This document shows positions 53,795-62,750 of a stretch of 64,000 nt of DNA, piece by piece. The DNA is from Cupriavidus sp. WKF15 (GTDB taxonomy: Bacteria; Pseudomonadota; Gammaproteobacteria; Burkholderiales; Burkholderiaceae), in NCBI RefSeq assembly GCF_029278605.1, contig NZ_CP119574.1, positions 248,001 to 312,000 on the forward strand, given 5' to 3'. Below the pieces are notes generated by a model. It did not search any database. It was not told the DNA's origin and was given only the letters and a program-made list of their open reading frames with translations. The position numbers were made by a program, and so were the translations under genes. How positions within the stretch are numbered: the stretch's first letter is position 1; every line of letters starts with the position of its first letter.

Positions 53795-53821
53795 TTACTA
53801 CGCTTTTACTAGTCGTAGTTA
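53795..53821. promoter_or_regulatory. second copy of the TAACTACG-type operator
   Basis: TTACTACG-N11-CGTAGTTA, one mismatch from a perfect repeat and with the same 11-base spacing as the site at 53662-53688. It ends 13 bases before ATG 53835, so a bound protein would block the ribosome-binding region or promoter of the secreted protein-cupin-AhpD operon. Confidence 0.65.
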
Positions 53822-53834
53822 AATGGAGTGGAGC

Positions 53835-54119
53835 ATGAAGCGGAGCAGATGGGTCGGCGCGCTGACCGCAGTTGCCATCGTGGCGACTGGTGTTGCCGTA
53901 TGGGCGGAGGGTTCAGGGTTGGTGGTGCAGAGTCCGAGCCCTGCGCTGAAGGCGGGACAGTCGGTTCCTCCCGGTAACACTGACGATCCTGTCAGCGAGT
54001 TGCTCACAGGCCAAGACGTGACAGGGATAGCCTGGGGCCGTCCGGGCCACTCAAATGGCACAGCAGATGACAGTTCCGCTAGCAAAGGTTTGGGCCGACC
54101 GCGGCCCGAGCTTGCCTGA
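53835..54119 (+). CDS. small secreted protein of unknown function
   Basis: 94-residue protein with a clear signal peptide (MKRSRWVGALTAVAIVATGV, cleaved near AWAEG). The mature part is polar, Pro/Ser/Gly-rich and without cysteines. ATG 53835 follows GGAGC; the ATG at 53823 sits inside the operator copy. It leads the cupin/AhpD operon. No known family recognised. Confidence 0.65.
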   Translation: MKRSRWVGALTAVAIVATGVAVWAEGSGLVVQSPSPALKAGQSVPPGNTDDPVSELLTGQDVTGIAWGRPGHSNGTADDSSASKGLGRPRPELA

Positions 54120-54147
54120 GATAAATACGCTACCAAGGAGATCCGTT

Positions 54148-54567
54148 ATGAAACTCAAACGCAAATTTTTGCTGTTACTGGTCGCTGCGGCCGGGATGGC
54201 CGCTGCAGGCGTCGCCGCTGCGCACGGGCCTGCCGAGACGGTCGTGCCGAACTTCTCACACACTATCCCGAACATTCCGGGCAAATCGCTCGTGACTGTG
54301 GAAGTGCTTTACCCCCCCGACGGCGCCTCGTTGCCGCACCGCCATGCCGAGTCGGCATTCATCTACGCCTATGTTGTTTCGGGCAGCATAGTGAGCAAGG
54401 TCGATGATGAACCGGAACGCATCTACAAGGCAGGGGAAGGCTTCTACGAGAAGCCTGAATCACGGCATCTGGTCAGTCGCAACGCGAGCAAAACCCAGCC
54501 GGCCAAGTTGCTGGCCATCTTCGTCGTCGATTCTGACGACAAGGCACTGACAACCAATGACAAGTAG
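54148..54567 (+). CDS. secreted cupin-domain protein
   Basis: 139-residue periplasmic cupin with a signal peptide (residues about 1-25, ending VAAAH). The metal site reads LPHRHAESAFIYAYV near 65, with the last His in ESRHLVSR near 110. AAGGAGATCC precedes ATG 54148. It is about 28 bases after the small secreted protein and nine bases before the AhpD-like gene, so the three form an operon. Distinct in sequence from the cupin at 22584. Confidence 0.85.
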   Translation: MKLKRKFLLLLVAAAGMAAAGVAAAHGPAETVVPNFSHTIPNIPGKSLVTVEVLYPPDGASLPHRHAESAFIYAYVVSGSIVSKVDDEPERIYKAGEGFYEKPESRHLVSRNASKTQPAKLLAIFVVDSDDKALTTNDK

Positions 54568-54576
54568 GAGTTTGAA

Positions 54577-55032
54577 ATGAGACTGGATTACACGAAAGTA
54601 TCCCCTGGCGGCGTAAAGGCCTTTGGCGGCGTCTACGGCTACATCATGCAGTCGGGCCTCGACGAGGTATTGGTCGAGCTGGTCTATCTGCGCGTCAGTC
54701 AGATCAACGGATGTGCATATTGCCTCGACATGCACACCCGCGATCTGGTCAAGAAGGGAATCAAGCCCGAAAAGCTCGCACTGGTGCAAGCCTGGCATGA
54801 AGCCGGCCGGCTGTTCAGTGACCGTGAGAAGGCCGCCCTTGCTTGGGCAGAGTCGGTGACTCGCGTCGCGGATACGCATGTTCCGGACGACGTGTTCCAG
54901 GCGGCCACAGTAGCCTTCAGCGAAAAGGAACTGGCTGACCTGACGATGGCCATCAGCCTGATGAATGCATTCAATCGCCTGGCAATCAGCTTCCGCCGCG
55001 CGCCGGAAGCCGCGATCGAACTCGAGGACTGA
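54577..55032 (+). CDS. carboxymuconolactone decarboxylase/AhpD-like protein
   Basis: 151-residue AhpD-fold protein, likely a thiol peroxidase or alkylhydroperoxidase rather than a decarboxylase. The redox motif CAYC is in RVSQINGCAYCLDMHTRDL near 45, with the proton-relay His two residues after the second Cys region. It follows the cupin gene by nine bases. With the flavoprotein at 52352 it could form a peroxide-detoxifying set, an inference from the shared operator. Confidence 0.85.
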   Translation: MRLDYTKVSPGGVKAFGGVYGYIMQSGLDEVLVELVYLRVSQINGCAYCLDMHTRDLVKKGIKPEKLALVQAWHEAGRLFSDREKAALAWAESVTRVADTHVPDDVFQAATVAFSEKELADLTMAISLMNAFNRLAISFRRAPEAAIELED

Positions 55033-55111
55033 TCGGCGACGCATCTGCGCGCGAGACATTGTCTTCGCCGCAGGCGCTACGACACACCAACTCGGCGTTC
55101 AGGAGTTCAGT

Positions 55112-55207
55112 ATGAATCCGATTCTTTCTCACGCCATGACGCAGCCCAGACCATCAGGCCTGTTACGCTGGTCCCTGGTCGTGGGATTTCTTGGCTTGGC
55201 GAGATGA
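55112..55207 (+). pseudogene. short membrane-protein stub, possibly DoxX-like
   Basis: 31 codons, MNPILSHAMTQPRPSGLLRW followed by a hydrophobic segment, then a stop. The pattern LLRWSLVVGFLG resembles the first helix of DoxX-like proteins, which often accompany cupin/AhpD operons. The remainder is absent; a small inverted-repeat element lies about 130 bases downstream. Confidence 0.4.
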
Positions 55208-55333
55208 ATTACACAGTGGACAACTTCCCTCGGCGCTTGGGATGCGACAAGACAAGAACGAGCTTTGCCGCCCTTACTACGTGGCATTCGACACGCTATG
55301 GGCAGCAGCACGTGTCGCACAATCAGTCTTTCC

Positions 55334-55491
55334 CTAGGAGTCTGTCGGAATTTCGTTGCCCGACGAGCTTTTGATTAAATGTTGAGCAAATTTTGCGCGT
55401 TAGAGAGGAGAAGTTGTCTTCGACGCCCTCATCAAACCTCAACTTTCGGCCTGTAGCACGTCGGCATTGTTCAAGTCCGACAGACTCCTAG
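55334..55491. mobile_element. 150-bp MITE-like element with 12-bp inverted repeats
   Basis: GAGTCTGTCGGA (55338-55349) and TCCGACAGACTC (55476-55487) are perfect terminal inverted repeats, and each end is flanked by CTAG (55334-55337 and 55488-55491), as expected for a four-base target duplication of IS5-group type. The interior has no transposase frame, so it is an internally deleted, non-autonomous element. Confidence 0.65.
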
Positions 55492-55616
55492 AACTGCCAC
55501 GGATCTGCTGCCATCGAGCGGTTAAGCTGAAACTCGGCCTCGCCCCTGAGAAGGATGGAACGCCATTGTCAGTGTGCCCCCCCTATCCCGGTAAATTGCA
55601 TCGAAATCAAAGGGTT

Positions 55617-55914
55617 ACTTGGTGGCGTTCCGCGAGGTCGAAGATAGCCTGGGCGATGTGCGCTGGCTCAGTGAGCAAGCCCGGGCGCTGGACAGCGCGT
55701 GGCTGGCGCGAAGCGTGCGCAGCGCATCTCGCGCAGCCGCTATGAGGCCGGCGCGGTCGACTACCTGACCGTGATCGATTCGGACCGCACCGTGCTGCAA
55801 TCGCAACGCGAGGCAAACGCGGTGGCCGGCCTGCGCGCCGCGGCCACGGTGTCACTGGTTCGCAGCCTGGGCGGCGGCTGGGGACCGTTGCCCGAAGTGG
55901 TGGCGAAGAGCTGA
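55617..55914 (+). pseudogene. NodT-type outer membrane factor, 3' fragment
   Basis: Carries the same C-terminal piece as 28126-28609: FREVEDSLGDVRWLSEQAR, then, after a frameshift near 55700, RISRSRYEAGAVDYLTVIDS and VRSLGGGWGP, and a normal stop. Here the tyrosine codon mutated to TAG in the other copy is intact. No start. Confidence 0.75.
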
Positions 55915-55985
55915 CGAAGCCTGCAGGTCTCCAGCAGCGCCGGGGTAGCCCGGCCGTCCTGCACCGCGCGAGCCTAAGCGGGCGG

Positions 55986-56909
55986 CTACTGGCCACCCTG
56001 TGCAAACATCGGCATGTCCCGCAGGATATGTTCGAGCAGCTTGAGCGCCGCCGCCGGTAATGGCCGCCCGGCCTTGACCAGCAAGCGCGCCTGGGTGCCC
56101 CTGAACAGCGGATGATCGATCGGCACCACCGTGAGCGTTCCGGCAGCGATTTCGCGATACGCGGCGAACTCGCCGCCGATCAGCGTCATGTAGTTTTCGT
56201 AGGCAACAAACTGCTTGAGCGCCGTCAGCGAATTGGTGATCAGCGTCGGCCGGATCCTGATGTTCTCCGCGAATTCGAGCATTTTGGCGGCGTGCCCGAC
56301 GCCGAATGACGCCGGCATCATGGCCAGCGGCCAGGACAGGATGTCCTTGACGCTGGCCGCGCCGCCACGCAATGCCAGGGGGTGGTCGGGCCGCACCAGC
56401 AGGCCTACCGGCTGCGATGAGCTCGCCAGATACTCGATGCGCGGATGTGGCGGCGGATTGAAGGCAAGTCCGATGTGCGCGCGACTTTCGGCCACGGCGT
56501 CGAGCACCTGATCCACGCCGAGGATCTCCATGCTGATGTCGAGCAGCGGGTACTGCGCGCAGAACGGCGCCAGCACTTCATTGACCAGCGCATCCACATA
56601 CCCTTCGCTCAGGACCAGCTGGACCTGCCCCTGCTGCAGGCCCTTGAGGGCATGGAGCTGGTCCTCGAGCTTCTCCTGATGTGACCGGTAGCCGCGCCAG
56701 AACTCGAGCAGATGCGCGGCGGCCTCGGTCGGCTTGACGCCACGCGCCTGTCGCTCGAACAGTGTCGTGCCAAGTTCGTCCTCGAGCAGCCGGATCTGCC
56801 GGGTGATCACCGATGGTGAAGTGTCGAGACTCTCCGCCGCGCCGCGAATAGTGCCTTGCTCTAGGACTTCGCGGAAATAGCGCAGCCGCTGCTGATTGAT
56901 TTCCCGCAT
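55986..56909 (-). CDS. LysR-family regulator of the amide cluster
   Basis: 307-residue regulator. It begins [20 protein letters not shown] with the [23 protein letters not shown], then an effector domain including [20 protein letters not shown] 56909 follows GTGGAGGATCGAC; a frame extends to 56972 without a better site. It is divergent from the MFS transporter at 57070 and probably controls the downstream amide/ureide operon. A remnant of a closely related LysR gene lies at 20815-21015. Confidence 0.88.
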   Translation of the reverse strand: MREINQQRLRYFREVLEQGTIRGAAESLDTSPSVITRQIRLLEDELGTTLFERQARGVKPTEAAAHLLEFWRGYRSHQEKLEDQLHALKGLQQGQVQLVLSEGYVDALVNEVLAPFCAQYPLLDISMEILGVDQVLDAVAESRAHIGLAFNPPPHPRIEYLASSSQPVGLLVRPDHPLALRGGAASVKDILSWPLAMMPASFGVGHAAKMLEFAENIRIRPTLITNSLTALKQFVAYENYMTLIGGEFAAYREIAAGTLTVVPIDHPLFRGTQARLLVKAGRPLPAAALKLLEHILRDMPMFAQGGQ

Positions 56910-57069
56910 GTCGATCCTCCACCTGGCCAATGACAGACTCACACCATACCCGATGCGTTGCCCGTAAGGCAACGAAGTGTGGACATAGTTGCTGTTGGAG
57001 ATTGCTCATGCCGCTGCCACTATCCGATCCATCAACGCCGCACACACATAAAAGACATTGGAGACTGGC

Positions 57070-58356
57070 ATGCTGGTGATCCCGAGCGAAAGCGCAGTAG
57101 ACGACACCTCAACCCTCTACAATAAGATCAACTGGCGACTTCTGCCGTTCCTGCTGATCTGCTATCTGTTCGCCTATCTGGATCGCGTCAACATCGGCTT
57201 TGCGAAGCTGCAGATGCAAGGCGATCTCGGCTTCTCCGATGCCGCATATGGCGTGGGCGCGGGGATCTTCTTTATCGGCTACGTGCTGTTCGAGATACCG
57301 AGCAACCTGATGCTGCCGCGCATCGGCGCACGCAAGACCTTCAGCCGCATCCTCGTGCTGTGGGGCATCACCTCGGCCTGCATGCTGTTCGTGCGCAACG
57401 TGCCGATGTTCTATGCCATGCGTTTTCTGCTCGGCATCTTCGAAGCAGGCTTTGCCCCGGGCATGATCTATTACCTGTCCTGCTGGTACGGGCCGCAGCG
57501 CATGGCACGCGCCATTGCGATCGTGTTCCTTGCCGGCCCGCTCGGCGGCATTGTCGGCGGCCCGGTCTCGGCATGGCTGATCACCGCGCTGTCGGGCACC
57601 GGTGGCCTAGCCGGCTGGCAATGGATGTTCCTGGTCGAAGGCCTGCCCTGCATCCTGCTCGGCGTGCTCGCCCTCTGTTTCGTGCCGAACCGTCCCGCCG
57701 ACGCCGCCTGGCTGAGCGAGCAGGAAAAGCGCCAGCTCGCCAACGAAATCGGATCGAGCACGGCGCACAGTCATTCCTTCCTGGCCGTGGCCCGCGATGT
57801 CCGGGTCTATGTGCTGGCGCTGGCGTACTTCTGCATCATCGCCGCGATCTATGCGATCAGCTTCTGGCTGCCGACCTTCATCAAGGCCCAGGGCGTGAAC
57901 GACACCGTGCAACTCGGCTGGTACTCGGCCCTGCCCTATGTTGCCGCGGCCTTCGGCATGTACTACATGGGCCGCCGCTCGGACCGGGTCGGGGAGCGCC
58001 GCTTCCACAGTGCCGTGCCCGCAACCGTCGGCGGATTGCTGCTCGCCGCGTCCATCCTTGTCGACGGTAATCTTGCGGCATCGCTGGTCTTGCTCACGCT
58101 CGGTACCTGCGCGCTGTGGATGGCCTACACGGTGTTCTGGGCCATGCCTTCCGAGTACATCAAGGGTCCGGCGGCCGCAGGCGGCATCGCACTGATCAAC
58201 ACGATCGGGCTGTCGGGCGGCTTCTGGGGCCCGGCCATGATCGGATGGGCCAAGACCGCCACCGGCAACCTTCACCTCGGTGTGCTGATCCTGGCCGCGC
58301 TGCCAGTCATCGCCGCACTGATCATCCTCGCCAACAAGCTGCCCGCAAAGCGGTAA
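57070..58356 (+). CDS. MFS transporter, ACS family
   Basis: 428-residue, 12-helix anion:cation symporter-type importer, related to phthalate, tartrate and glucarate permeases. TM1-2 carries FAYLDRVNIGFAKLQMQGD, the hallmark of the ACS family, and the TM4 region has RFLLGIFEAGFAPGMIYYL. TTGGAGACTGGC precedes ATG 57070. First gene of a plus-strand run of MFS, creatininase, RidA, carbamoylase, MFS and amidase. The second MFS at 61240 is a close paralogue. The substrate is probably an organic acid or amide. Confidence 0.88.
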   Translation: MLVIPSESAVDDTSTLYNKINWRLLPFLLICYLFAYLDRVNIGFAKLQMQGDLGFSDAAYGVGAGIFFIGYVLFEIPSNLMLPRIGARKTFSRILVLWGITSACMLFVRNVPMFYAMRFLLGIFEAGFAPGMIYYLSCWYGPQRMARAIAIVFLAGPLGGIVGGPVSAWLITALSGTGGLAGWQWMFLVEGLPCILLGVLALCFVPNRPADAAWLSEQEKRQLANEIGSSTAHSHSFLAVARDVRVYVLALAYFCIIAAIYAISFWLPTFIKAQGVNDTVQLGWYSALPYVAAAFGMYYMGRRSDRVGERRFHSAVPATVGGLLLAASILVDGNLAASLVLLTLGTCALWMAYTVFWAMPSEYIKGPAAAGGIALINTIGLSGGFWGPAMIGWAKTATGNLHLGVLILAALPVIAALIILANKLPAKR

Positions 58357-58368
58357 CAAGGAGTCGTC

Positions 58369-59118
58369 ATGCTTCTACATCTGTCCACCTGGTCCGAAAT
58401 CGAGCAGTTCCTCAAGCGCAGCCGCACGATCGTCGTGCCGATCGGCTCCAATGAACAGCACGGTCCCACAGGGCTGCTGGGTACGGACTGGCTGTGTCCT
58501 GAAATCATTGCGCGTGAGTCGGAAAAATCCGCCGACATCCTCGTGGCCCCCACGTTCAATATCGGCATGGCACAGCATCACCTCGGCTTTCCCGGCACCA
58601 TCTCGCTGCGCCCGTCCACGTTCATCGCCGCGATCGGCGACTGGACCCGCTCGCTGGTGCTGCATGGTTTCGAAAAGATGCTGTTCCTGAACGGCCACGG
58701 CGGCAACGTCTCGTCGATCGATGCCGCATTCTCCGAACTGTACGCCGAAGCAAGCTTTGCGCGTCGTCGTGCCGGCTTCGCACTGAAGCTCTGCAACTGG
58801 TGGGATCTCGAAGGCGTGGGCGAACTGGCACGAGACCAGTTCCCGACTGGACACGGCGCGCATGCCACGCCCTCGGAAATTGCCATCACGCAGTACGCCT
58901 TCCCCGATTCGATCAAGTCGGCCGACTATGCGCCGCCCATTGCGCCGACCGGCCCGATCCGCGAAGCCCTCGACTTCCGTGCCCGCTTCCCGGACGGGCG
59001 CATTGGTTCCGATCCAGGCCTGGCAACGCGCGAGAAAGGCCGCGCACTGGTCGAACTGGCCGCTAAGTCCCTGGTGCGCGAACTCGAAGCGTTCGGCCGC
59101 GAGCCGATGCCGGACTGA
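58369..59118 (+). CDS. creatininase-family amidohydrolase
   Basis: 249-residue metal-dependent amidohydrolase related to creatinine amidohydrolase. It keeps GSNEQHGPTGLLGTDW near 24-40 and NGHGGNVSSIDAAF near 108, which supply Glu, His, Asp and His ligands. The usual HLP after EQHG is TGL here, and the later site reads HGAHATPSEIA rather than HAGExETS, so the substrate is probably not creatinine. The gene starts 12 bases after the MFS stop. It probably opens a cyclic amide or cleaves an amide bond. Confidence 0.82.
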   Translation: MLLHLSTWSEIEQFLKRSRTIVVPIGSNEQHGPTGLLGTDWLCPEIIARESEKSADILVAPTFNIGMAQHHLGFPGTISLRPSTFIAAIGDWTRSLVLHGFEKMLFLNGHGGNVSSIDAAFSELYAEASFARRRAGFALKLCNWWDLEGVGELARDQFPTGHGAHATPSEIAITQYAFPDSIKSADYAPPIAPTGPIREALDFRARFPDGRIGSDPGLATREKGRALVELAAKSLVRELEAFGREPMPD

Positions 59119-59196
59119 AACCGGTGCGCCGGCGCCACATGACTCGCGATGACTCCCCGTGGCGCCAGCCATCTTGCCCACCCCTCGACAAACATC

Positions 59197-59661
59197 ATGC
59201 AATCACACGATATCCACCAAAGACTGAAAGCACTCGACATCGAGCTGTCCCCCGCAGGGGCGCCGGCTGCCTCGTACGCAATGAGCGCGCAGAGCGGCAA
59301 TCTTGTCTACCTGTCTGGCCACATTGCGAAGAAGCACGGCAACGTGTGGGTTGGCAAGCTCGGCGCCACGATGTCGACGGACGAGGGCCGCGCCGCCGCC
59401 CGCGCGGTCGCGATCGATCTGCTGTCGACGCTACATGCCCACACCGGCAATCTGAATCGCGTCAAACGCATCGTCAAGGTTATGAGCCTGGTTAATTCAA
59501 CGCCCGACTTTACCGAGCAGCATCTGGTCACCAACGGCGCATCGGAGCTGTTCGTCGACGTGTTCGGCGATGCCGGCAAGCATGCGCGGTCGGCATTCGG
59601 TGTCGCACAGATTCCGCTGGGGGCCTGCGTGGAGATCGAAGTCTGCGTCGAACTTGACTGA
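59197..59661 (+). CDS. RidA-family protein
   Basis: 154-residue member of the RidA/YjgF/UK114 superfamily, trimeric imine/enamine deaminases and related enzymes. It has GNLVYLSGHIAKKHG near 30, LTTxxAxD-type helix region, and the C-terminal RSAFGVAQIPLGACVEIEVC, which includes the conserved Arg. It belongs to the longer YjgH-like branch. ATG 59197 has no strong ribosome binding site; 59149 is an alternative adding 16 residues. In catabolic operons such proteins often hydrolyse aminoacrylate-type intermediates. Confidence 0.85.
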   Translation: MQSHDIHQRLKALDIELSPAGAPAASYAMSAQSGNLVYLSGHIAKKHGNVWVGKLGATMSTDEGRAAARAVAIDLLSTLHAHTGNLNRVKRIVKVMSLVNSTPDFTEQHLVTNGASELFVDVFGDAGKHARSAFGVAQIPLGACVEIEVCVELD

Positions 59662-59775
59662 GGCATCAGATCGAACCAAACAGTGCACGCAGATGAACTC
59701 TTAATATCTGCGCGAAAATTTTCTACGCGGCAACCAGTTGCTCATGCGAAGCAACGCAACAAGGCAAGCAGCCAG

Positions 59776-61050
59776 ATGAACGCCCCCACGCCATCCTCCT
59801 CTCTTACCCCTGTCGGTCCCCGCATCAATAGTCAGCGGCTCTGGGAACATGTCAGCGCCATGGCAAGGATCGGCGCCACGGCCAAAGGCGGTGTCAACCG
59901 CCAGGCGCTCACCGCGGAAGACACCCAGGGCAAGATGTTGTTGCTCCAGTGGGCATCCAGGCGAGGCTATCAGACCTCGATTGACCCGATCGGCAATCTG
60001 TTCATCCGCCGCCCCGGAAGGAATCCGGGCCTCAGCCCGGTATTGACGGGTTCACATCTTGACTCCCAGCCGACCGGAGGCAGATTCGACGGTGTCTACG
60101 GCGTGCTTGCAGGTTTCGAGGTACTCGAGACGCTTGACGATCATGGCATGGAGACAGAACGCCCGATCGAGCTCGTTGTGTGGATGAACGAGGAGGGATC
60201 AAGGTTCCCCCCCCCCACGATGGGCTCCGCCGTTGCGGCCGGCGCGCTGCCGCTGACCGACGCATTGGCCATCAAGGACGTCAACGGGATCGATGTGGAA
60301 AGCGCATTGAAGGCCCAGGTCGCCGAGTTGCCGGTTCTGGAGAAGCGCCCGCTTGGCATGAGCGGCTTTGCCTATATCGAAGCCCACATCGAGCAGGGCC
60401 CGGTCCTTGAGAACCAGGCGTGTGATGTGGGCATTGTCACGGGCATTCAAGGACTTCATGCCTACGAGATCCAACTTCTGGGCGCCGAGGCCCACGCGGG
60501 CACGACGCCGCTGCGGCATCGCAAGGATGCATTGGTGGCCGCCACCACGCTCATCGGATGCATTCGCACCGCGATAGACGACCCCGAGGATATCCTGCGC
60601 TTCACCGTCGGAAGGCTGGAGGTTTATCCGGGATCGCCGAACACCGTGCCAGGCAGGGTGACATTCAATATCGATCTGCGGCATCCCGACCCCGATCTCC
60701 TCCTGCGTGCCGGCGAGACGATCCTTCAGCTTTGCGCCGGCGAGATCGAAGGCTGCCCGGTGTCAGCGAAGGTTCTGTTGAGGTCCACGCCGATAACGTT
60801 TGACGATCGCGTGGTGGCAACCGTGCGCAAGGCCGCTGGCGGTCGGGCCACGAAATTCCTGAACATCGTTTCCGGCGCGACCCACGACGCCAAGTATACC
60901 GCACAACATATTCCCACCGGGATGATCTTCGTGCCTTGCGAAAAGGGCATTAGCCACAACGAGGCCGAGAACGCGCGCGAAGTCGATGCCGCGGCTGGGG
61001 CGCAGGTCCTCTTCGACGCCATGCTTGCGATCATGTCCGAACCACTATAA
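59776..61050 (+). CDS. M20-family N-carbamoyl amino acid hydrolase/allantoate amidohydrolase
   Basis: Zinc or manganese amidohydrolase of about 424 residues of the hydantoinase/carbamoylase family (HyuC, AllC, UAH type). Metal motifs: GSHLDSQPTGGRFDGVYGVL near 93, WMNEEGSRF near 136 and HIEQGPVL near 205, with SGATHDAKY near 370. These release ammonia and CO2 from carbamoyl or ureido groups. A run of ten C bases sits in the coding region at 60207-60216, right after the NEEGSRF motif. ATG 59776 is preceded by AAGGCAAGCAGCCAG. It lies between RidA and the second MFS gene. Confidence 0.87.
   Translation: MNAPTPSSSLTPVGPRINSQRLWEHVSAMARIGATAKGGVNRQALTAEDTQGKMLLLQWASRRGYQTSIDPIGNLFIRRPGRNPGLSPVLTGSHLDSQPTGGRFDGVYGVLAGFEVLETLDDHGMETERPIELVVWMNEEGSRFPPPTMGSAVAAGALPLTDALAIKDVNGIDVESALKAQVAELPVLEKRPLGMSGFAYIEAHIEQGPVLENQACDVGIVTGIQGLHAYEIQLLGAEAHAGTTPLRHRKDALVAATTLIGCIRTAIDDPEDILRFTVGRLEVYPGSPNTVPGRVTFNIDLRHPDPDLLLRAGETILQLCAGEIEGCPVSAKVLLRSTPITFDDRVVATVRKAAGGRATKFLNIVSGATHDAKYTAQHIPTGMIFVPCEKGISHNEAENAREVDAAAGAQVLFDAMLAIMSEPL
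60207..60216 (+). repeat. C10 homopolymer tract in coding sequence
   Basis: Ten consecutive C inside the carbamoylase gene, encoding RFPPP after NEEGS. The frame stays open with ten, but the tract could slip by one base and switch the gene off, or be a sequencing artefact. Confidence 0.75.
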
Positions 61051-61239
61051 GCAGTTCCAGCTGCCGCATCGATTGCGGATCAACCGCACATGGGCAGCGA
61101 TCGGACGCACGGCCACCGCGAAGTGTCGGTCGACACGAAGCGAAGTTGCCACGCAATCACGCCAGAACCATTCAACCACGGATGCCGGCGCCGATGCACA
61201 CCGTGGCGACGCTATACACACCAACCAAAGGAGAGGTCT

Positions 61240-62586
61240 GTGTCTCAGAAAGACCAAATTTCAGGGAGCAGGACGGACGGTGCGTCCCTCTATCGAAAGA
61301 TAGATATACGCTTGCTGCCACTGCTGTTCATTGGCTTCATGTTCGCCTATCTGGACAGAGTCAACGTAGGCTTTGCAAAGCTTCAGATGCAGAGCGACCT
61401 CGGCTTCTCCGACGCCGCCTACGGCATCGGAGCAGGAATATTTTTCGTGGGCTATGTCTTGTTCGAGGTGCCAAGCAACCTTTTGCTGCCCAGGGTTGGC
61501 GCCCGGCTTACCTTCAGCCGCATCATGGTGCTCTGGGGTATTACCTCGATGTGCATGGTGTTCGTCAATAGCGTCCCGGTGTTCTACGCCCTACGCTTTC
61601 TGCTGGGCGTCTTCGAAGCCGGCTTCGCGCCGGGCGTCCTGTTCTACTTGTCGCGCTGGTATGGTCCTGGCCGCATCGCCGGTGCAATATCGATGGTTTG
61701 GCTTGCGGGCCCTTTTAGCGGAATTGTTGGGGGACCGCTGTCGGCGTGGATCATGACGGCGTTCGCCGGTACGGCCAATCTCGCCGGGTGGCAATGGATG
61801 TTTCTTATAGAGGGCGCTCCCACCCTCGTGCTTGGCGTTGCGGCTTACTTCCTGCTCGTCGATGGTCCATCCAAGGCGAAATGGCTCAATGACATGGAGA
61901 AACGCGTCCTGGCCGCGGAAACGAACACAGGTGCAGAGCAGCGGCACGAGTCGTTTCTCACGGTACTGCGCGATCCCAAGGTGTATGTCCTGGCGGTAGC
62001 CTACCTGTGCATCATCGCGCCGATCTATGCCTTGAGCTTCTGGCTGCCGACTATCATCAAGTCCGCTGGTGTCACCAGCACACAGCTCCTCGGTTGGTAT
62101 GCAGCCATTCCTTATGTGGCGGCGGCGTTTGCCATCTTCTTCGGCGGCCGTAGCTCCGACAGGCTTCAGGAGCGCCGGATTCACATCGCTGTGCCGGCTG
62201 CCATAAGCTGTCTTTGCTTCATTGGCTGGTACCTCGCCGACGGCAGTCTCGCAGTGACACTGGTATGCGTTACCTTCGCTACCGGCCTGATGTGGATGGC
62301 CAACATCGTCTTCTGGGCCATTCCTTCCGCGTACATCAAGGGCAACGCACGAGCGGGAGCCATTGCTCTGATCAATACGATTGGACTGTCTGGCGGCTTC
62401 TTCGGCCCAAGCATCATCGGTTGGTCGAAATCCCTGACCGGCAGCATCTACCCCGGGTTCCTGCTGATGGCAGCGTTGTTGCTGATGTGTGCATTCATCA
62501 TCATGTTCCTTCGCCTGAAGCCAAGCGGCGATGCCGCGCTTCGCCACGAGTCGCCCTTGCCGGCCAGCGTGCGTCAAGCGAAGTAG
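61240..62586 (+). CDS. MFS transporter, ACS family
   Basis: 448-residue paralogue of the importer at 57070: FAYLDRVNVGFAKLQMQSD, and FLLGVFEAGFAPGVLFYL in TM4. I use GTG 61240, four bases after AAAGGAGAGG; the open frame upstream to 61090 encodes residues unlike any MFS N terminus. Two related transporters in one cluster suggest uptake of two similar compounds, such as a substrate and an intermediate. It precedes the amidase by 164 bases. Confidence 0.87.
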   Translation: MSQKDQISGSRTDGASLYRKIDIRLLPLLFIGFMFAYLDRVNVGFAKLQMQSDLGFSDAAYGIGAGIFFVGYVLFEVPSNLLLPRVGARLTFSRIMVLWGITSMCMVFVNSVPVFYALRFLLGVFEAGFAPGVLFYLSRWYGPGRIAGAISMVWLAGPFSGIVGGPLSAWIMTAFAGTANLAGWQWMFLIEGAPTLVLGVAAYFLLVDGPSKAKWLNDMEKRVLAAETNTGAEQRHESFLTVLRDPKVYVLAVAYLCIIAPIYALSFWLPTIIKSAGVTSTQLLGWYAAIPYVAAAFAIFFGGRSSDRLQERRIHIAVPAAISCLCFIGWYLADGSLAVTLVCVTFATGLMWMANIVFWAIPSAYIKGNARAGAIALINTIGLSGGFFGPSIIGWSKSLTGSIYPGFLLMAALLLMCAFIIMFLRLKPSGDAALRHESPLPASVRQAK

Positions 62587-62750
62587 AGGCTCCGGCCACG
62601 TAATCACACCTGTCGGTAGGTACTCGCCTATGAGACAGCCGGGGGCGATGCCGGACAAATGTCCGTCGTTGCCTGCGGCCAGAACAGACAGGTGCGCAAC
62701 GCTGCCGATGCGCGCGCTGTCCCGATGTCTCCCTGAAAGAGAACGTCCAC

